From SIG598 sp045580875 (GTDB taxonomy: Bacteria > Bacillota > Clostridia > Oscillospirales > Acutalibacteraceae): a DNA stretch of 64,000 nt. Below the pieces are notes generated by a model. It had not been told where the DNA came from. It worked only from the letters and a program-made list of their open reading frames with translations, and searched no databases. A program made the position numbers and the translations under genes. Of the stretch, positions 60,106 to 64,000 are shown piece by piece. The stretch lies in assembly GCA_045580875.1 (NCBI GenBank), contig JAZNOP010000100.1, positions 15,220-79,219 of the forward strand. Reading direction: 5' to 3'. How positions within the stretch are numbered: position 1 is the stretch's first letter; each line of letters begins with the position of its first letter.

Positions 60106-63100
60106 TTACTTCCAGCTGCTGTAGAAGCCAATACCCTGATCCTCCCATCCGATGGAGAGCAGGAAGTCTCTCTCTTCAATGCTGGAGGTGAAGTGATATG
60201 CACCGCGGGTCTCGTTGGGGTTATGGAGACGGTACTGCGGAACTTCGGTATCGTAAGCAGAGTTGAATGCAACACCCTCGTAGTTCCAGCCAGCATCAAG
60301 CAGCATTGCTTTCTCCTCTTCATCCATGGTGTAAAGATGCTCGCCGGTGACTGGGTCATACAGACGATAAACAGGTGCGCCGGTTGTCATGGAGAAGGTG
60401 AAACCTACGCCCTCATAGCACCAGCCTTCAGCGACAAGATTATCACGCTCGACCTCAGAACCGGTGTAGAAATGCTCGCCGGAGTTGGGATCGTACATAC
60501 GGAACATATTCATCACGGTGCGCTTCTCGGTGTTCTCACGGTGTATTCCGCAGGCGTTGCAGGTACCGTCAACCTTATCATCGTATACGTGATTCTTACA
60601 CTTGGTCGTGTCGAATCTCACCAGTACATAGGGGCTGAAATCGTCTGCGTAGAAGTAGAAGAAGCTGTTGCCGTTGTTGAAACCAATAGGAATCTCCTCA
60701 ACGGTGCCGTCTTCTCTGTAATGGTACAGCTTGAAGGCATAGCCCTTGTTGGAAGCTGCGAGATTATCAGGAACATGGATAGCGACTTTAATCTTGCCGG
60801 TCTCGATATCCACCTCGGTGTGAGTCTTCTTGTCGACAAGCGAGATATCGTACATTGCATAGTGGTTCTGATCGGCATCGAAGAAGCTGTTGTAATTCTC
60901 GATAGCTTCCTTTACGGTCTTCTTGTTGTTATCCTCAACGTTGCTGACTATCAGTTTAATACCTCTGACATCGATGAGATCGCCGTTCTCGTCAATACAG
61001 GTGAAGTCGTCCTCAGTCTCGACATCAACAATGACGTCCTCGCCGGTGGAGTCATCAACGATGATGTCTCCGTCATTGTTTACGGTAACCGTACAGCTAT
61101 CGCTGACAGCGCCGGCGGTGACGGTGATGGTTGCTGTGCCTGCGCCGACAGCAGTGATATTGCCGTTTTCGTCAACTTTTGCAACAGCATCGTCTGACGA
61201 AGTCCATACCACAGTATCAATGCTGTCAGCCGGAGCGACAATTGCGTTGACTGTTACCTCATCGCCAACCGACATGGACAGGTTAGCCGAGTCAAGCTCG
61301 ATGGAAGTTGCGTGGATTTCTGCGTACACGACAGTGACGTTGGTGGTATCGAGAGTCAGCTGAGGGAACAGAGCGTTGGTCATCTCGCAGTGCAGAGACT
61401 TGCCGGCAAAGCTGTTATCGAAGGTGAAGACGCCGTTCTCTGCGGTAGTGGGAGTAACAACATTGCCATCGGCATCGTACCATGTGTAGACGGTGATTGT
61501 GCCGTCGATGTTGTACTCGGAGGAGAGATCGATAGAGTCATTAGCTGAAATTGCAGCGGGAATCTCGATCTGGTTCTGATCTGCGTAGCTATAGTTCCGA
61601 AGTTTCGCAACCTTCACAGGTATTGTCGAAAACTTCAGATTATTCCATTGACAGTGAACCGAATCTAGATCCGCATTATTTGAGACATCCAAAGTCGTAA
61701 GCAGATTCCAACCACAATTAAGTTCTGTTAATGCTGTATTGCTGCTGATATTCAGTTCGGTAATCTGATTTTCACGACATTCAAGTACATTGAGTACTTC
61801 ATTTTTACTGACATCGATTTCGCTAAGGTTATTTATAGCACAATGTAAGTAATACAACTCAGCATTTGAAGTTGTATCAAGTTCTGTGAGTTGATTATCA
61901 TGACAATCAAGCCAGCCCAGCTCAGGATTACCACTGATATCCAACTCACTCAGGTTATTTTCAGCACACTCAATAAAAGTCAATAACACGTTATTGTATA
62001 TATCAATTTCTGTAAGATCGTTACCAGAACACACAAAGTATTCCAAAGCTTTGTTATTACTTATATCAAGTGTACCTAAATTATTCTCAGCGCAATTCAG
62101 ATGTGTCAGATTTGTATTATTACTTACATCCAGTTCTGTCAGATCATTTGCGTTGCAATGCAGAACTGTCAGTGCAGTGTTGCTGCTGACGTCAAGTTCA
62201 GCAAGTTTATTTGATCCGCACTCAAGGTGTTCGAGTAAGGTATTTTTACTGACATCAAGCTCTGTCAGTTCATTACTCAAACAGACAAGCAATTTCAGTG
62301 CAGTGTTTTTACTGACATCAAGCTCACTCAGATTATTTTCACCACATGTAAAATAGGACAAAGCCGTATTATTGCTTACATCCAGCTCTGCTAATTCATT
62401 AGAGCCGCAGCTCAGGACCCAAAGTGCAGAGCACTTGCTTAAATCAAGCGAACTGATGCTGTTATTATGACACTCCAATTCAGCCAGTGCAGTATTATTG
62501 CTGACATCCAGAGTGCTTATATTATTATGATTGCAATGCAGCGTTTCCAATGCGATGTTGTTGCTGATATCAAGGGAACTCAGATTATTACTAGCACAAT
62601 CCATGCTGATCAATGATAAATTATTGCTTACATCAAGTGTACTGATGTTGTTTGATATGCAGGATAAATACATCAGTCCATTGCAATTGCTTATATCAAG
62701 AGCGGTTAAACTGTTATTTGTGCAATTAAAATCAACGATATTTTCAGCACTATATATTCTGATAACAGATCCTGCCGTGACACCATCCTTCGTCCACTCG
62801 ACGATATTTCCGTCGCCCCAGTCGATATAGATCGTATCATCTGCAATGATGGACAGATTCATCGAGCTGCCCACCGGTAGTTCAGTTGTCATTGTAATCT
62901 GCGGCTCAGCGGGGATTGTGCTTTCGACGGTGACGTTGGTTGTAGTGAGTGTCAGCTCAGGGAACAGCACATTGGTCATCTCGCAGTGCAGAATCTTACC
63001 TGCAAAGCTGTTATCGAAGATAAATACACCGTTTTCCGAGGTGGTAGGAGTTATGGCATTGCCATCAGAATCGTACCATGTGTAGACAGTAATAGTGCCG

Positions 63101-63870
63101 TCAATGTTGTACTCCGAAGAGAGGTCGATCCCAGTATTGGCAGATACTGTATGCGGAAGCTCAATCGCAGCTTGTGGTGCATACGGAGAATCCTCGCTTC
63201 CAACTTTTACAGTTGCAATTTCTTTGCTCATCGTTGAAAAGCGAAGTAGATTATGTTCACAGGGTATACTTATCAACTCCGGATTATTTGATATATCCAG
63301 CTCTGAAATTGCATTATATGAACAAAACACATCATAAATCTTACTATTAACAGATATATCCAATGACGTTAACTGATTATTACCACACGTTAACATATGC
63401 AGCTCCGCAAGAGTGGATAAATCCAATTCTGTCAGCAAGTTATTGTCACATGTAAAATAAACCAATTCAGCACAATTAGTTACATCTAACTCAGTCAGCA
63501 TATTTCCCTGACATTCAAAGCTTGTAATGGGTTCTTCGCTATAGATGGAAATATTGTTGCCTTTTGTTACTCCGTCAGAACTATAAGCAACGACATTTCC
63601 ATCGCCCCAATCGATGAATACAGACTCTGCATCAAACATTAATTTCATCTTGCTTCCCACCGGCAACTCGGTGGTCATGGTAATCTGCGGCTCGCCGAGG
63701 GCAGCGATCTCTTCGGCAGAAAGGGCAGTTCCCGCCGCATTGACTATCCCGCCTATCTCTGCGGCGGGCAGCATGACAAGAAGCATATTCAGCGCCATGA
63801 TAAGTGCAAGAACACGCATTGCCATTCTTTTGAAATTATTCTGTTCGTGCCATTGTTTAATTCGTTCCAT
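60106..63870 (-). CDS. LRR surface protein with Big_2 and DUF5648
   Basis: A 1254-residue exported protein. AGGAG is nine bases before the ATG at 63870; a signal peptide spans ~17-64. Two copies of a PKD-like start (EPQITMTTELPVGS...WGDGN) each lead into leucine-rich repeats: four units (~113-207) and seventeen units (~373-744) of exactly 21 residues with an LTELDVSNNTAL..L.C..N pattern and an invariant Cys. Each block is followed by an Ig-like domain (EYNIDGTITVYTWYD), then come Big_2, a further unassigned domain, a CNAC knuckle and three DUF5648 units (MYDPNSGEHFYTGS, RLYDPVTGEHLYTM, RLHNPNETRGAYHFTS). The LRR tract probably binds a protein or glycan partner outside the cell; DUF5648 may attach it to the envelope. 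Its promoter is at the window edge. Confidence 0.92.
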   Translation of the reverse strand: MERIKQWHEQNNFKRMAMRVLALIMALNMLLVMLPAAEIGGIVNAAGTALSAEEIAALGEPQITMTTELPVGSKMKLMFDAESVFIDWGDGNVVAYSSDGVTKGNNISIYSEEPITSFECQGNMLTELDVTNCAELVYFTCDNNLLTELDLSTLAELHMLTCGNNQLTSLDISVNSKIYDVFCSYNAISELDISNNPELISIPCEHNLLRFSTMSKEIATVKVGSEDSPYAPQAAIELPHTVSANTGIDLSSEYNIDGTITVYTWYDSDGNAITPTTSENGVFIFDNSFAGKILHCEMTNVLFPELTLTTTNVTVESTIPAEPQITMTTELPVGSSMNLSIIADDTIYIDWGDGNIVEWTKDGVTAGSVIRIYSAENIVDFNCTNNSLTALDISNCNGLMYLSCISNNISTLDVSNNLSLISMDCASNNLSSLDISNNIALETLHCNHNNISTLDVSNNTALAELECHNNSISSLDLSKCSALWVLSCGSNELAELDVSNNTALSYFTCGENNLSELDVSKNTALKLLVCLSNELTELDVSKNTLLEHLECGSNKLAELDVSSNTALTVLHCNANDLTELDVSNNTNLTHLNCAENNLGTLDISNNKALEYFVCSGNDLTEIDIYNNVLLTFIECAENNLSELDISGNPELGWLDCHDNQLTELDTTSNAELYYLHCAINNLSEIDVSKNEVLNVLECRENQITELNISSNTALTELNCGWNLLTTLDVSNNADLDSVHCQWNNLKFSTIPVKVAKLRNYSYADQNQIEIPAAISANDSIDLSSEYNIDGTITVYTWYDADGNVVTPTTAENGVFTFDNSFAGKSLHCEMTNALFPQLTLDTTNVTVVYAEIHATSIELDSANLSMSVGDEVTVNAIVAPADSIDTVVWTSSDDAVAKVDENGNITAVGAGTATITVTAGAVSDSCTVTVNNDGDIIVDDSTGEDVIVDVETEDDFTCIDENGDLIDVRGIKLIVSNVEDNNKKTVKEAIENYNSFFDADQNHYAMYDISLVDKKTHTEVDIETGKIKVAIHVPDNLAASNKGYAFKLYHYREDGTVEEIPIGFNNGNSFFYFYADDFSPYVLVRFDTTKCKNHVYDDKVDGTCNACGIHRENTEKRTVMNMFRMYDPNSGEHFYTGSEVERDNLVAEGWCYEGVGFTFSMTTGAPVYRLYDPVTGEHLYTMDEEEKAMLLDAGWNYEGVAFNSAYDTEVPQYRLHNPNETRGAYHFTSSIEERDFLLSIGWEDQGIGFYSSWK
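61640..62750 (-). repeat. 17 tandem 63-base LRR units, AT-rich
   Basis: The tract encodes 17 consecutive 21-residue repeats in perfect phase. Its DNA is visibly richer in A and T than the flanking parts of the same gene, which use GC-rich third positions. A shorter four-unit tract lies at about 63250-63530. Confidence 0.85.
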
Positions 63871-63915
63871 TTCGCACACTCCTAAGTTTCGGTTTGAGTA
63901 ACCGCTGATGTATTT

Positions 63916-63944
63916 ATGATACAATATTCATAATTTATTTACAA
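63916..63944 (-). promoter_or_regulatory. Promoter of the LRR surface protein gene
   Basis: TTGTAA (63944-63939) and TATCAT (63921-63916), 17 bases apart on the minus strand, about 45 bases before the start codon. Confidence 0.6.
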
Positions 63945-64000
63945 TGGAATTACTGCACTAAAATTCACTCTGATTTTTTATGCTTATCCAAATTGGAAAA

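Noticed and set aside
61640..62750. CRISPR-like regular repeats
   Set aside because: The 63-base period is an in-frame 21-residue LRR; there are no identical repeats separated by unique spacers.
1..64000. Mobile elements, prophage or genomic island borders
   Set aside because: No transposase, integrase, tRNA gene or long terminal repeat was seen; surface-gene mosaicism alone is not evidence of an island.

Overview
The window looks like a chromosomal segment of an anaerobic Gram-positive Clostridia bacterium, most likely of the Ruminococcaceae/Oscillospiraceae gut lineage. The reasons are strong AGGAGG ribosome binding sites, several GTG starts, lipoprotein signal peptides, a FeoA/FeoB/Cys-rich Feo cluster, AraR of the GntR-LacI type, YesM/YesN signalling, and surface proteins carrying cell wall binding repeat 2, DUF5648, DUF11 and Thr-rich linkers typical of that group. 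I see no rRNA, tRNA, CRISPR array, transposase, integrase or phage gene.

Layout. 1-2.0 kb: a TetR-led operon (TetR, flavin reductase family protein, cut-off membrane protein). 2.1-4.8 kb: ferrous iron uptake (feoA, feoB, Feo-associated Cys-rich peptide) with three matching TTAG-N6-CTAA boxes and a near-consensus promoter. 5.1-8.3 kb: a membrane-fused alpha/beta hydrolase and a secernin-type C69 peptidase. 8.4-13.3 kb: a MacB-like ABC exporter operon with two different lipoprotein adaptors. 13.5-14.4 kb: a PlsC acyltransferase. 14.6-17.7 kb: a secreted transglutaminase-like/BspA-LRR/DUF5648 protein. 18-30.6 kb: one 12.6-kb gene for a 4202-residue surface protein (fibro-slime domain, about 28 DUF11 repeats, sortase-like TPDTG tail). 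30.9-36.1 kb: a MoxR-DUF58-membrane protein operon flanked by two paralogous AraC-type regulators. 36.4-37.9 kb: a GH16 beta-glucanase lipoprotein.

38-52.4 kb is an arabinose island. An operon on the minus strand encodes a sugar-binding lipoprotein, ABC ATPase, two permeases, arabinose isomerase, FGGY ribulokinase and ribulose-5-phosphate 4-epimerase. A divergent AraR-type repressor follows, and next to it a YesN-YesM-sugar-binding-protein signalling operon resembling the XylFII-LytS-YesN xylose sensor of solventogenic clostridia. 52.6-55.8 kb: a GPH symporter and an oligo-1,6-glucosidase-like GH13 enzyme in one operon. 56-63.9 kb: two large surface proteins, one with a right-handed beta-helix, CxxC repeats and three cell wall binding repeats, the other with 4 + 17 tandem 21-residue leucine-rich repeats and DUF5648.

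Together the genes describe a plant- or glycan-associated gut bacterium: surface adhesins and a glucanase outside, regulated sugar import and pentose catabolism inside. The items most worth following are the giant DUF11 protein with its nested four-domain repeat, the binding-protein/two-component pentose sensor, the cre-like pair at the regulator beside the giant gene, the iron-box set, and a family of related terminator hairpins behind three consecutive transcription units. I found no single locus that I can claim as a wholly new system.
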